From positions 1-57,209 of the forward strand of contig CAZABP010000029.1 in assembly GCA_964483245.1 (NCBI GenBank): 57,209 bases of DNA, given 5' to 3'. Position 1 is the stretch's first letter, and each line of letters begins with the position of its first letter. The DNA comes from CAZABP01 sp964483245. Lineage in GTDB: Bacteria; Planctomycetota; UBA1135; UBA2386. Positions 17,698 to 26,970 of the stretch are shown piece by piece. The translations under genes and the position numbers were made by a program. A model generated the notes under the pieces. The model did not search any database, was not told the origin of the DNA, and saw nothing but the letters and a program-made list of their open reading frames with translations.

Positions 17698-18443
17698 CCC
17701 CCCTTGGGGAGCGGGTTCTTCTTGAGCCACGTGCGCGCCTCGGTGGCGGTCGTGAAGCGCTGGCCGGTGATCGCGAACAGCGCGTCGCCGACGTCGCCGC
17801 GCCAGACGCGCCACGCCTTCCAGCGTTTCTCCCACCATTCGGCTGGCGGATTCGCCGCGCCGTGGATGTCGGTCGGGATTGGTTCGTCGAGGTGATCGAG
17901 CAGCAGATCGAGGGCCTGCTTCTCCTTCTGCTCGCGGGCGAGCTGCACGATCGCCTGTTGCAGCGGGACGTGCTCCTGGCCGTACTCGGCGCGGAACAGG
18001 TCTTCGAGCAGCTTCCAATCGGCCGGCGCGTAACCGAGCTTGCCGAGCGACTGCACGAGCTGCGTGGCGACCGGCCCGCTGGCGACCACCTCCTTCTGTT
18101 CGAGCAGCTGCCGCACCAGCGGCTTGCTCTCCTTCGCCGGTTGGTGCCCGAGGGCGGCGGCGGCGGCCTTGCGCACGGTCACTGCCTCGTCGCGCCGCAC
18201 CACGTCACCGAGCGGGCGCACCAGCGATTTGTGACTGCCGGCCGCGAGCGCTTCGACCGCCGCGAGGCGGTCGGCGAGCTTGGCGCCTTTGACCGAGAAC
18301 GCCTTGCGGAACTCGCCGACGGCGTTGCGTGCTTCCGCGTCGGTCCAGGTGGCGACGGTGCGTTCGGCGACAGCAGGAGCCGGCTGTGCGGCCGGCTTGG
18401 GATCCTGCGCCCCCAGCACCACGGTGAATGCGAGCGCGAACAT
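17694..18443 (-). CDS. Exported HEAT-repeat-like protein
   Basis: The 249-residue protein has a short signal peptide (MFALAFTVVLGAQ), a Pro/Ala linker and repeated amphipathic helix pairs with the HEAT pattern (for example AVTVRKAAAAALGHQPAKES). The C-terminal part contains several tryptophans around WEKRWKAWRVWRGDVGDAL and an FTTATEARTWLKKNP segment. The C-terminal WREFW-like layout is also found in the VWA/HEAT proteins at 20698-24130. No enzymatic motif is seen. A protein-protein interaction role in the periplasm is likely. Translation is coupled to the nucleotidyltransferase downstream. Confidence 0.65.
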   Translation of the reverse strand: MFALAFTVVLGAQDPKPAAQPAPAVAERTVATWTDAEARNAVGEFRKAFSVKGAKLADRLAAVEALAAGSHKSLVRPLGDVVRRDEAVTVRKAAAAALGHQPAKESKPLVRQLLEQKEVVASGPVATQLVQSLGKLGYAPADWKLLEDLFRAEYGQEHVPLQQAIVQLAREQKEKQALDLLLDHLDEPIPTDIHGAANPPAEWWEKRWKAWRVWRGDVGDALFAITGQRFTTATEARTWLKKNPLPKGG

Positions 18444-18452
18444 GCAGCCAGC

Positions 18453-19415
18453 TTACTGCGCGGCCGGAGCCAGGGTGACCGCGACGAACGCGGCATAGAT
18501 CCCGAGCAGCAGGATTCCGAATGGGCGGGAAACCCCATGCCGCCGGAGCAACGTGAACGCGAGCAGCAGCGTCAGCAGCAGCCCGACTGCGATCGAAGGT
18601 CCGTTCTCAGGCCAGTCCACCGGCAGCGGTCGCACGATCGCGGTGACCCCGAGCACCGAGCAGAGGTTGAACACGTTGCTGCCGATGACATTGCCGACGG
18701 CGATTCCGGACTCGCCGCGCACGGCAGCCACTGCGGACGTCGCCAGCTCCGGCAGGCTGGTCCCGACCGCGACGATCGTCAGCCCGATCACGATGTCGCT
18801 GATCCCATGGGCGCGCGCGATCCCGGTCGCGCCGTCGACGAGCCAGCCGGCGCCGTAGAACAGCCCCGCCAGACCGGCGCCGACGAACAGCAGGTGCATC
18901 GCCGTGCCCAGACGCGAGCGACGTTCGGCGGTCACTTCGAGCGGCAGGTCCTGCGCACCCTCGGGATCCATCCGGCCGCGCCGGATCAGCTGCACGGTGA
19001 ACCACACCAGCAACAGGAACAGCAGCGCGCCTTCCCACTGGTAGAGCTGGTTGCCGATCAGCGCGAGCCCGGGCGTCAGCAGCGTGATCGCCAGCAGGAA
19101 CACGAGCTCGAACCGCACCGTCGAGCCGTGCTGCGCGATCGGGCTGATCGCGGCCGCCAGCCCCAGGATCAACCCGATGTTGGCGACGTTGCTGCCGAAC
19201 ACGTTTCCGGTCGCGATGCCGGAGTTGCCCTGCAGCGCGGCCCCGAGGCTGACGACCAGCTCCGGCGCCGAGGTCCCGAACGCGACCAGTGTCAGGCCGA
19301 CGACCAGAGGGGTCACGCCGAGCTGCAGCGCGATCCAGACCGAGCCGCGCACGAGCAGTTCGGCCGCGACGACCAGCGTCGTCAGGCCGGCCGCGATCAG
19401 GAGCCAGTCGGACAT
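18453..19415 (-). CDS. Calcium/sodium antiporter, CaCA family (YrbG-like)
   Basis: This 320-residue integral membrane protein has about ten membrane helices in two inverted halves. Each half carries the alpha-repeat signature of the Na+/Ca2+ exchanger family: LVAFGTSAPELVVSL with GNVFGSNVANIG in the first, and IVAVGTSLPELATS with GNVIGSNVFNL in the second. The family exports Ca2+ in exchange for Na+. It sits at the head of the minus-strand run with the HEAT-like and nucleotidyltransferase genes, 9 bp upstream of the HEAT-like gene, so the three may share a transcript without an obvious functional link. Confidence 0.92.
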   Translation of the reverse strand: MSDWLLIAAGLTTLVVAAELLVRGSVWIALQLGVTPLVVGLTLVAFGTSAPELVVSLGAALQGNSGIATGNVFGSNVANIGLILGLAAAISPIAQHGSTVRFELVFLLAITLLTPGLALIGNQLYQWEGALLFLLLVWFTVQLIRRGRMDPEGAQDLPLEVTAERRSRLGTAMHLLFVGAGLAGLFYGAGWLVDGATGIARAHGISDIVIGLTIVAVGTSLPELATSAVAAVRGESGIAVGNVIGSNVFNLCSVLGVTAIVRPLPVDWPENGPSIAVGLLLTLLLAFTLLRRHGVSRPFGILLLGIYAAFVAVTLAPAAQ

Positions 19416-19473
19416 CGGCGGGAGGATAGCGAGCGACTCCAGCCGGCCGATGCCGCCGGTCGATCAGGGACGC

Positions 19474-20283
19474 ATGCAGGTCCGGATCCTCGCGCTCGGT
19501 GCACTGTCGACGTTCACCGCATGTCTGGAGATGCGGCACGAGATCACGCTGCAGGCGGATGGCTCCGGCGTGCAGCGGCTCGAGCTGGCGCTGACGCCGG
19601 ACGTGTTGGCGACGGCGCGTGCGTTCGCGGCCGCCAGCCAGACCGACCTGCGCGGCCGGGCGCCGGACGACGTGTTCCGCGAGGCGAACGTTGCCCGCGA
19701 GCTGACCGAGGCCGGGCTGGCGTTGACGGAGTACCGCACGCGCAAGGAGCGGCGTGCCGAGTTCGTCGAGATCACGGCGACGTTCGACTCGTTCGCGACG
19801 CTGTGTCGCAGTCCGCTGAGTGGCCCGCGGGCGCAGTGGCGGCTCGAACGCACCGCAGACGAAGCGGTGCTGCGGCTGTTGTTCTGGCCCCAAGGGGAGG
19901 CAGCGCATGCCGCGGCGACCGAGCAAGCGGCCGAGTTGGAGCGCGATCGAGTCGACGCGGCGATGCGCAGCTACTTCGAGCGGCAGCGGCAGAAGATCGC
20001 CGGGCTCGACCTGACCTTCGTGCTGCATCTGCCCGGTGACGTGCAAGGTTGCGGCGGCGGTTGCGAGAAGATCGACGCGCGCACCGTCCGCGTCGCGATC
20101 ACGGCCGACGACGTGCAGCAACCCGCTGACCTCGTGCGGTTGCTGGCGCCGCGTTTCGAGGTGCGGTTCACGGCCGGTGCCGGCAAGCTGCGCGAGCTGG
20201 CTGGACCGGCGAGTGCGGCGGCCGCAGCCGAGGCCGCGACGCCGGCGCCCGCAGCCGCGCCGGCTGCCAGTCGAGGGCAGTGA
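19474..20283 (+). CDS. Predicted lipoprotein of unknown function
   Basis: The 269-residue product starts with MQVRILALGALSTFTAC, a lipoprotein signal with Cys17 as the likely lipid site, preceded by AGGGA. The body alternates charged helices and strands (LEMRHEITLQADGSGVQRLE opens it) and has a CGGGC pair near residue 192. The C-terminus is an Ala/Pro tail. The pattern recalls the planctomycete and proteobacterial LptM-like or DUF-type surface lipoproteins only loosely; I do not recognise a family. It is divergent from the antiporter and followed after 66 bp by a small membrane protein. Confidence 0.65.
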   Translation: MQVRILALGALSTFTACLEMRHEITLQADGSGVQRLELALTPDVLATARAFAAASQTDLRGRAPDDVFREANVARELTEAGLALTEYRTRKERRAEFVEITATFDSFATLCRSPLSGPRAQWRLERTADEAVLRLLFWPQGEAAHAAATEQAAELERDRVDAAMRSYFERQRQKIAGLDLTFVLHLPGDVQGCGGGCEKIDARTVRVAITADDVQQPADLVRLLAPRFEVRFTAGAGKLRELAGPASAAAAAEAATPAPAAAPAASRGQ

Positions 20284-20349
20284 CCGGGAGCGCGGTGCTG
20301 CGGCGTTCGCAGCAGCGGTTCACGAATCCTCCGAGCTAACCTCGCCGGT

Positions 20350-20694
20350 GTGGATGCCAGCTCGACTGTCCGCTCGCTGACCGCGCTGCGCCTGTGGGTC
20401 GCGCTGCTCGGCGGGATGTTGCTCGGCGCCGGCCTCGTGCTGCACGGGCAGATCGCGTTCGCGCACTACGTCCGGGATGAGGTCGAACGCACGTTCTTCC
20501 TGTGGCGCGCGATCGCGGAGATCACGTTCGTGTTCCAGTCGCAGGACGTGCAGCTCGCGCTCGGTGCGGGCGTGCTGCCGCCGGCGATCCTGCGTGAGTG
20601 CGACCGCGCCGCCTGGGCGCTGGTCGTGATCGGCCTCGCGGTCGCCGCCAGCGCGCCGCTGTTACGACGGCGCCGGCGCAGCGCGCATCTGTGA
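20350..20694 (+). CDS. Small membrane protein with two predicted helices
   Basis: The 114-residue product has a membrane helix near residues 16-35 (LWVALLGGMLLGAGLVLHG), a charged loop of about 50 residues and a second helix near 88-105, ending in a basic tail RRRRRSAHL. No family is recognised. The start is GTG at 20350, with no strong ribosome site visible. It ends three bases before the convergent stop of the VWA gene. Confidence 0.5.
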   Translation: MDASSTVRSLTALRLWVALLGGMLLGAGLVLHGQIAFAHYVRDEVERTFFLWRAIAEITFVFQSQDVQLALGAGVLPPAILRECDRAAWALVVIGLAVAASAPLLRRRRRSAHL

Positions 20695-20697
20695 CGG

Positions 20698-22422
20698 TCA
20701 GTTCGCCGTGCGGCGCTCGACGTAGCGGCCGCCGTTCTGCTCGGCGATCGCCTTCATCAGCTCCTGGCCCGACATCCCGGCGCGTTGGATCTCCTGGCGC
20801 TCACGCTCGTTCGGTTCGCCGGAGATGTAGACGGTGTTGATCCGCATCTGCGCGAACCGGTTCGTCTCGGCGATCAGGCGCAGGATCTCCTTCGGATCGA
20901 TCACCTCGCCGACGCTGGGCAGCCCGTCGGACAGGATGAACACCTCGTCGGCATGGCTCTCGTAGCGGTCGCCGTAGGTCAGCGATTTGATCTTCAGCGC
21001 CTCCTGCATGCCGGCCCAGACGTTCGTGCCGCCGTCGGCGCGCAGGTTCTCGACGTACTTCTTGAACGCGTCGCGGTTCTTGCGGTCGGCCGGGACGAGC
21101 TGCTTCTGCCAGGTGCTGGCGTTCTGGCTGAACGTCACCACGTTGAAGCTCGCCTCGTCCGGCAGCTGCGCGACCGCGCGCAGCAGCTCGCGCTTGGCGA
21201 CGTCGAGCCGGACCGGCATCTCGTCCGGCAGCTCGCCGGTGGTGCCGCCGGGCGGGATCGAGAAGTTCATGCTGCCGGAGACGTCGACGATGAACAGCAC
21301 GCGCGTCCCCTGCACCGGGATCCCGAAGAACCCCTGCGCGACGGTCTTGTCGCTGGTCGACTTCGGCGCATCGGCGACCTTGAACCGGTCCTTCTCGCGC
21401 TCCCAGAACGCGCGCCACTCGGTGATCGCGTCGATCGGGAAGATCGCGCCGGTCAGCGAGATCAGCACTTCGTGCACACGGTGGCGCAGGATCCCGGACA
21501 GCTCGCCGCTGCGCACCTGCTCGGGATGCTGCACGAACCGGTCCAGCACGTCGATCAGCGCCGGCACCGCTTCGCCGCTGCGGTGCTTCTCGAGGAAGCC
21601 GACGAGGCTCAGGTCGCCGCGCCAGCCGCTCTTGCCGAGCGCTGCGACCGCGGCGCGCACCGCGAACCGGCGCTGATCGTCGCTGAAGCCTGCCGCGTCG
21701 CGCGACAGCAGCTCGTCGAGCGACGTGACCAGGGACTGGATCACCGGTTCCGACGTCTCTCGCTCGAGTGATTGCGCCAGCGCGTCGAACGCAGCGCGGT
21801 CGCGCAGCGCGCGCAGCCCCTCGGCCGCCGCGAGGCGCACGACGTTCTCCGGCGCGCGCAGTCCCTGCTCCAGCGTCGGGCGGTGCGCGAGGTCACCCCA
21901 CGCGCCGATCGCCGTCAACGCGGCGGCCATCGCAGCCTTGTCGAGCTCCTTGCTGCCGAACTTCGCCGGCGTGCCGCGCGCGACCTCGATCACGAAGTTG
22001 CGCGCCGCCGGGTCCTGGAACTTGATCAACGCCGCGGCGCCGAGCGACCGCGCCAGTGCCGGCGCCATCTCGCGGGTGTACTTCCCGCGGTCGAACCCGA
22101 TCGCCGCGACCGCGAGCACGCGCTCGGCAGCTTCGGCGTTGCCGAGCGCGACCGCGGCATCGAGCAGGATCTCGAGCTCGCGCAGCGCGGTCACGCGGCC
22201 GATCAGGCCCATCGGCAGCAGGTCGTAACGTTTGGCGACCGAGCTCTTCTCGATGTCGGCGTCGCTGGCGAGGTCGACCTTGCCGCTGCGGTAGGCCTTC
22301 AGCCAGGCGTCGAAGGCCTTCAACACCTTCGGATCGGCAGCGCCCGGCGCCGCGATCGGCTCCGCAGGGGAGGCGGCGAAGCCACTGCAGAACAGGAACA
22401 ACAGCGCGAGGAGCCGGATCAT
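20698..22422 (-). CDS. Exported HEAT-like/VWA-domain protein, paralogue A
   Basis: The 574-residue product has a signal peptide (IRLLALLFLFCSGFAAS), a helical HEAT-like region (about 40-330) and a VWA domain (about 370-565). The MIDAS metal site is intact: DVSGS with D380, a later threonine in GGTNVWAG, and LSDGLPSVGEV. VWA domains bind ligands through a divalent metal. The next gene upstream encodes a clear paralogue with the same order of parts, so the pair arose by tandem duplication. It is the last gene of the ECF-associated cluster, 31 bp after the paralogue. Confidence 0.85.
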   Translation of the reverse strand: MIRLLALLFLFCSGFAASPAEPIAAPGAADPKVLKAFDAWLKAYRSGKVDLASDADIEKSSVAKRYDLLPMGLIGRVTALRELEILLDAAVALGNAEAAERVLAVAAIGFDRGKYTREMAPALARSLGAAALIKFQDPAARNFVIEVARGTPAKFGSKELDKAAMAAALTAIGAWGDLAHRPTLEQGLRAPENVVRLAAAEGLRALRDRAAFDALAQSLERETSEPVIQSLVTSLDELLSRDAAGFSDDQRRFAVRAAVAALGKSGWRGDLSLVGFLEKHRSGEAVPALIDVLDRFVQHPEQVRSGELSGILRHRVHEVLISLTGAIFPIDAITEWRAFWEREKDRFKVADAPKSTSDKTVAQGFFGIPVQGTRVLFIVDVSGSMNFSIPPGGTTGELPDEMPVRLDVAKRELLRAVAQLPDEASFNVVTFSQNASTWQKQLVPADRKNRDAFKKYVENLRADGGTNVWAGMQEALKIKSLTYGDRYESHADEVFILSDGLPSVGEVIDPKEILRLIAETNRFAQMRINTVYISGEPNERERQEIQRAGMSGQELMKAIAEQNGGRYVERRTAN

Positions 22423-22453
22423 CGGGGGCCGGGGATCCTAACGTGACCCCGCA

Positions 22454-24130
22454 TCACCGTGTCACGGCGCGTCCGCCGTTGCGCTCGGCGAGGGCCTGCA
22501 TCAGCGCGGCGCCGCTCATCCCGGCGTTGATCGCGGCCTGCTGGTCGGCGTAGGTCTCGACGCTCCCGATGTAGACCGTGTGGATCCGGGCGCCGGCGAG
22601 GCGATTCAGCTCGGTCGCGAGGCGCAGCAGCGTGTGCGCGTCCTGCACCTCGCCGACGGTCGGCAGCCCGTCCGACAGCACGAAGATCTCGTCGACCGGC
22701 AGCTCGTAACGGCTCCCGCGCACCGGGACGCGCGACCGCAGCGCACGCTCGAGTCCGATCCAGACATCGGTGCCGCTGTCGGCACCGAGCCGCTCGACGT
22801 ACGAGCGGAAGCGTCGCTTGTTCTCCGCGGTCGCCGGCACGAGCTCGGAGCGCCACTCGCGCACCCCTTCGCTGAACAGCACGAGGTTGAACAGGGTCGT
22901 CTCCGGCAGCCCGTCGACGCAGCCGAGCAGCTCGCGCTTGGCGATGTCGAGGCGCGTCGGCGGCGGTGCGCGGGCATCACCGGTCTCCTTGCCGCGATCG
23001 CTGAACCCCATGCTCCCGGACACGTCGACGACGAACACGATCCGCGAACCGGTTGCCGGGAGATCGAAGAACCGCGCTGCGCTGGTGCCGCCCTGGTCGA
23101 CCGGCGGACGCGGCGCGACGACGAAGCGCGCCTGCTCGGCGGTCCAGAACTCGCGCCAGCGCTGTGGCTCCGCCAGCGGGAAGAACGCGCCGGTGAGCGA
23201 GCAGAGCGTGCGATGCGCCTTCGCGAGCACCCACGGCGAACGCCGCGGCGGCTTCGCGCGCTGCGACTCCAGGACTTCGATCAGGGCCGGCACACCGGCT
23301 GCGATGCGCACTTCGTCGAGCAGGTCGATCGCCGCCAGGTCCACCGTCTCGTCCTGGTGGGCGAGCGCGCCGACGGCTGCGGCGCCGAGCTGTTCGGCCA
23401 GCAGCTCGTCGCGGGTCGTGCGCCGCGCGTGCAGCAGCCGCGCCGCATCCAACGCAGCCGCGAGCACGCCCTGGTCGCTCTCGTTGGCGAGCATCTCTGC
23501 CAACGCCGGCAGCGCGGCCGCATGCGCGGCACGCGCGACCGCCCCGGCCGCCGCGCAGCGGACGCTCGGTGCTTCGGCGCTCAACGCGCGCTCGATCGCC
23601 GGCCGGAACACCGGCAGTCCGCAGGCGCCCAGCGCGCGCACCGCGGCCGCCTGTGCCGCGGGGCGCAGCGGCGGTGGCTCCAGCGCATCGAGGCGGTCGC
23701 CGCGCGCGGCATCGAACAGCACCGCGATCGCGCGCGGATCCCGCAGCCCTGCGAGCGCGGCGTCGGCGATGGCGCGGGCCGCGACGGCGCCGTGGTCGTC
23801 GCCGCTCCGCGGCCCGAGCTGTGCGGCGGCCGCGACCCAGAGCAGGGCGTGCGCCGTTTCGGCGGTGCCGCACCGCGCCGCCGCCAGCGTCAGCAGCTCG
23901 AGGTCGCGCTGGGGCGTCAGCCGGTGGTCCTCCTCACGGATCCCGGCGCGGCGTGACCAACCGGCATCGGCCAGGTCCTCGAGGCTGGTCAGGTCCACCA
24001 TGCCGGCCAGGAACGCCTTGGCCCATTTCCCGCAGTTCTCCGCGATCCGCCCGGGATCGGGCGGGCGGGTGCTCTGCTGTGCCGGCGCGAGTGCAGCCAG
24101 CAGCAGCAGGACCGGAGCGAGGCGGGACAC
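22454..24130 (-). CDS. Exported HEAT-like/VWA-domain protein, paralogue B
   Basis: The 558-residue product has a signal peptide (SRLAPVLLLLAALAPAQQS), helical repeats (about 30-320), a WREFW segment and a VWA domain with MIDAS residues DVSGSM (D369), SGTDVWIGLE and LSDGLPTVGEV. It aligns with the neighbour throughout; the most conserved stretches are VDVSGSM, RLDIAKRELL, VFILSDGLP and AGMSG. It follows the anti-sigma gene by 46 bp on the same strand and may be an ECF target or a component acting with it at the envelope. Confidence 0.85.
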   Translation of the reverse strand: MSRLAPVLLLLAALAPAQQSTRPPDPGRIAENCGKWAKAFLAGMVDLTSLEDLADAGWSRRAGIREEDHRLTPQRDLELLTLAAARCGTAETAHALLWVAAAAQLGPRSGDDHGAVAARAIADAALAGLRDPRAIAVLFDAARGDRLDALEPPPLRPAAQAAAVRALGACGLPVFRPAIERALSAEAPSVRCAAAGAVARAAHAAALPALAEMLANESDQGVLAAALDAARLLHARRTTRDELLAEQLGAAAVGALAHQDETVDLAAIDLLDEVRIAAGVPALIEVLESQRAKPPRRSPWVLAKAHRTLCSLTGAFFPLAEPQRWREFWTAEQARFVVAPRPPVDQGGTSAARFFDLPATGSRIVFVVDVSGSMGFSDRGKETGDARAPPPTRLDIAKRELLGCVDGLPETTLFNLVLFSEGVREWRSELVPATAENKRRFRSYVERLGADSGTDVWIGLERALRSRVPVRGSRYELPVDEIFVLSDGLPTVGEVQDAHTLLRLATELNRLAGARIHTVYIGSVETYADQQAAINAGMSGAALMQALAERNGGRAVTR

Positions 24131-24176
24131 GACGGGCCCTTTTAGCCCGTGCGGCCTGCGCGGTTACGCGGCGGCG

Positions 24177-25331
24177 CTACCTGCCCTGCTTGGGCTGCGG
24201 CGGGGGCTGCTGTGCTGGGCTCGGCTCCGTCGGCCGAACCCGGATGCGCGGCTCCGGCGCCGCCCGCGGCGGCGGAGGTGCCCGGCGCACGTGCATGATC
24301 GCGCCGTCGGCCGGCAGCGTCATCCAACGCTGCGGCTGCGGAACGAACTGCAGCTGCGGCTGCGCGCCACCGACCCAGAACGTGGCGCTGTCGCCGGTCA
24401 CCGAGAACATCCGGACCTCGATCCGGAGTGTCCGGACTTCGTCCGGGTGCTGCTCGTTGAACCGCGCGAACTCCTGCGCGAAGTCACGGTCCTCCTCGCA
24501 GCAGCGCACGAAGAAGTGACTGCGCAGCGACTCTGGTTCGAGCTCCCGCGCACTGCTGAGCGCGAAGCGCAGCTCGCCCGGTGCATTCGCCTTCGCCAGC
24601 AGACTCAGCGTCGTCTCGAGCTGCGCGATCTGCCGGCTGAACTGCTGCTGCGGCTCGATGAACCGCTTCTGCGTCAGCCAGGTCATCAACCGCACCGGCC
24701 CGCGCAGATCGGTGGCGAGCACGTCGACGCGTGGCTGGATCCACTCGATCGGCTCCTTCTCGGCGTCGACCTGCAGCTGCTTCAGCACGCTCGCCCCCTG
24801 CGCGGCGGAGTTGGCCGCATAGCGCGCGAGGTAGTACGGGTGCAGCGGCTGCGGTTGGCCCGGCAGCGCGACCGATGCCGAGGGTGCGGTGGGCGTGTTC
24901 GCGACGAGCGGCACATTGGGACCGGTCGCGATCGGGGTCTCGCGCGGTTGCTCCGCGGTCTGCGGACCCGGATCGAGCGGAGCCTGGCTCCCCGGGAAGC
25001 CCAGCCGCACGACGGCGATCATCGCGGCGGCCGCGGCGGCGCCGAGCAGCACGTAACGCAGCTTGGCTGCGGCCGGGACCGGCGGCAGCACGTCGACGGC
25101 CGGGGCGGCTTCGCCCGCTTCGATGCGCGCCCACAGGCGGTCGCGGAAACCGCGGCCGACCTGCGCGTGCGGCAGATCGAACGTCAACGCCTGCGCGGCC
25201 TGCAACTCACGGCTGAACTCGGCGCAGCCGGCGCATTCGTGCAGGTGCGCCTGCAAGGCAGCGTGACGTCCGGCCGGGAGCCTTCCATCGAGCTCCAGCG
25301 AGAGGTCTTGGCGGTGTTGGTGGCAACCCAT
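24177..25331 (-). CDS. Anti-sigma factor with N-terminal zinc finger and large outer domain
   Basis: The 384-residue protein has an N-terminal anti-sigma zinc-binding domain with H-x3-C-x2-C (HLHECAGC, about residues 29-36), a membrane helix (about 90-108, VLLGAAAAAAMIAVV) and a large exterior domain of about 270 residues ending in a Pro/Arg-rich tail. The domain faces the outside and could be the sensor. It lies 9 bp after the ECF sigma stop, the usual arrangement for a cognate pair. By family knowledge, the zinc-finger domain binds and holds the sigma factor until a signal triggers release. Confidence 0.87.
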   Translation of the reverse strand: MGCHQHRQDLSLELDGRLPAGRHAALQAHLHECAGCAEFSRELQAAQALTFDLPHAQVGRGFRDRLWARIEAGEAAPAVDVLPPVPAAAKLRYVLLGAAAAAAMIAVVRLGFPGSQAPLDPGPQTAEQPRETPIATGPNVPLVANTPTAPSASVALPGQPQPLHPYYLARYAANSAAQGASVLKQLQVDAEKEPIEWIQPRVDVLATDLRGPVRLMTWLTQKRFIEPQQQFSRQIAQLETTLSLLAKANAPGELRFALSSARELEPESLRSHFFVRCCEEDRDFAQEFARFNEQHPDEVRTLRIEVRMFSVTGDSATFWVGGAQPQLQFVPQPQRWMTLPADGAIMHVRRAPPPPRAAPEPRIRVRPTEPSPAQQPPPQPKQGR

Positions 25332-25340
25332 GGTGCGGAG

Positions 25341-25892
25341 TCAGATCTTGATCTGGTCGGCGACGGCGTTCTTGAAGCGCTGTCTGGCGCGGAACAGTCG
25401 CGTCGAGACGGTCTTGATCGGGATGTTGAGGATCGCGGCGGCGTCCTCGTAGCTGAGGCCCTGCATCTCGCAGAGCAGGAAGGCATCACGGAACTTGGTC
25501 GGGAGGGCTTCGATCGCGGCCTCGATCGCGCTGCGCGCCTCGCGCGCCTGCGCGAGATCGTCGGGACGGTCGCCGCGCAGGTCTTCGGGGACCAGCGGCT
25601 GGTCGTCGTCCCGTTGCACGTCGCGGAACAGCCGCATCTTGAACTTGCGCCGGCGCAGATGGTCGAGGCAGAGGTTGCGCACGACGCGGTAGAGCCAGGG
25701 CCGGAACGCGGTCGGCGGCACCTGGCTCAGGTGGCGATACAGCGCGAGGAAGGCATCCTGCGCCACGTCCTCGGCGAGCAGCTGATCCCGGAGCATCCGC
25801 GTGGCGTAGCTCTTGAGGGCGTCGGCGTGCTCGGTGACGGCGCGGTTGAACGCGACCGTCAGGACCGGATCGGACTCGGGCAGGGACTGCAT
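25341..25892 (-). CDS. ECF-type RNA polymerase sigma factor
   Basis: The 183-residue protein has sigma region 2 (EDVAQDAFLALYRHL and WLYRVVRNLCLDHLRRRKFK) and region 4 (LPTKFRDAFLLCEMQGLSYEDAAAIL with VSTRLFRARQRFK as the recognition part), joined by an acidic linker. Regions 1 and 3 are absent, as in all ECF sigma factors. It is followed directly by its anti-sigma factor and preceded 13 bp upstream by the gene for a His/Asp-rich exported protein. It probably directs its own operon; no promoter consensus could be derived from one copy. Confidence 0.93.
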   Translation of the reverse strand: MQSLPESDPVLTVAFNRAVTEHADALKSYATRMLRDQLLAEDVAQDAFLALYRHLSQVPPTAFRPWLYRVVRNLCLDHLRRRKFKMRLFRDVQRDDDQPLVPEDLRGDRPDDLAQAREARSAIEAAIEALPTKFRDAFLLCEMQGLSYEDAAAILNIPIKTVSTRLFRARQRFKNAVADQIKI

Positions 25893-25905
25893 CGCTGCGG
25901 TGCGC

Positions 25906-26874
25906 TCAGACCATCACGCCAGGGGTGCGGCGGCGGAGCTGCGGCTGCGGCGCGGGCTTCGTGCTGCCGGCTTTGGTCTTGTCGCCGGACTTCTCCTTCG
26001 ACTCGGCCTGCACCTCGAACTGCATCTCGCCGAGGTGCGTGCGCACGCGGCGCTTGATCTCGTCGACGTCGACCTTCACGTCCGGCGGCTCGACGACGAC
26101 CATCACCTCCTGGCCGTCCAGCTTCAGGATCCGGGGCTCCTCGCCATCCCCGCCGCGCAGCGTGATCCGGCGCACCGGCGTCGACTTCTTCTCGCTCTTG
26201 GTCTCGGTCCTGACTTCGATCTGCCGCTCCTGCACCGGTTGTGGGGCGCGATCGGTCGCGGCCGGAGCACGCGGGGCGCGCATCACGCGTGCGCGCGGCT
26301 GTGCGGGCTGGGCCGGTTGTGCTGGCTGGGCCTGCTCGACCGGGGCGTGGGCGCGCATGCGCGCGCGCGGCTGCGCCGGTGCGGCGGGGGGCTGTGGCGG
26401 CTTGGGTGCCGGGACGGCCTGGAACGTGCGGAACTGGCCCTGTGCGCCCGGGGTCCAAGTGAACGTCCGCGTCCCGCCGCCGCCGGGGAGACCCTGCACG
26501 CGGAAGTTGCCGCCAACACCCGGGTGCCCTTCGCCATCGCGCCACACCATCCAACGACCGCCTCGCGCCTGGCCGCGCGCGCCGCCGTCGTCGTCATCGT
26601 CGTCGTGTTCCTCGGCATGCCGCATGTGCTCGGCGTGCATCTCCTTCATCGCAGCGCGGATCTCCTCGCGGATGATCCGGCGGAGCTCCTGCTTCCATTC
26701 CTCGCCGAGCTGGGCCTCGGCACGAGGAGCCGCGGTACGCGGGGTCGCGGCGCGGGCCCGTGGGGCTGGAGCGGCCTGGCCCTCGCCCCGGCGGATGACG
26801 GCGCCTTGCCCGGTCGCGGGGGTGACCGCGAGGGCGATCGCGGCGGGGAGCAGGAGGCTGGTCAGCGTGCGCAT
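25906..26874 (-). CDS. Exported Pro/Arg-rich protein with His/Asp cluster
   Basis: The 322-residue product has a signal peptide (RTLTSLLLPAAIALAVTPATG), a charged helix (about 55-90), a His/Asp cluster at residues 80-96 (HAEHMRHAEEHDDDDDD), a Pro/Ala/Arg-rich middle and a C-terminal structured part (about 210-295) rich in strands. No family is recognised. The cluster could bind metal ions. It is just upstream of the ECF sigma gene on the same strand, with a GAAAGGAA ribosome site, so it may be the signal-side partner of the sigma/anti-sigma pair; that is inference. Confidence 0.65.
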   Translation of the reverse strand: MRTLTSLLLPAAIALAVTPATGQGAVIRRGEGQAAPAPRARAATPRTAAPRAEAQLGEEWKQELRRIIREEIRAAMKEMHAEHMRHAEEHDDDDDDGGARGQARGGRWMVWRDGEGHPGVGGNFRVQGLPGGGGTRTFTWTPGAQGQFRTFQAVPAPKPPQPPAAPAQPRARMRAHAPVEQAQPAQPAQPAQPRARVMRAPRAPAATDRAPQPVQERQIEVRTETKSEKKSTPVRRITLRGGDGEEPRILKLDGQEVMVVVEPPDVKVDVDEIKRRVRTHLGEMQFEVQAESKEKSGDKTKAGSTKPAPQPQLRRRTPGVMV

Positions 26875-26970
26875 GTCGGCGTTCCTTTCGGGACAGGTGC
26901 TCTGTGGGTCGGTCGGCCCACCAGGGCCACCGCAAACGGGGCAGAAACGGGGTTGCGCCCCTGGAAACTC

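Noticed and set aside
22770..26057. 1095-codon open frame opposite the VWA and sigma genes
   Set aside because: Antisense shadow of clear genes with intact motifs; Arg/Ser/Ala-rich composition.
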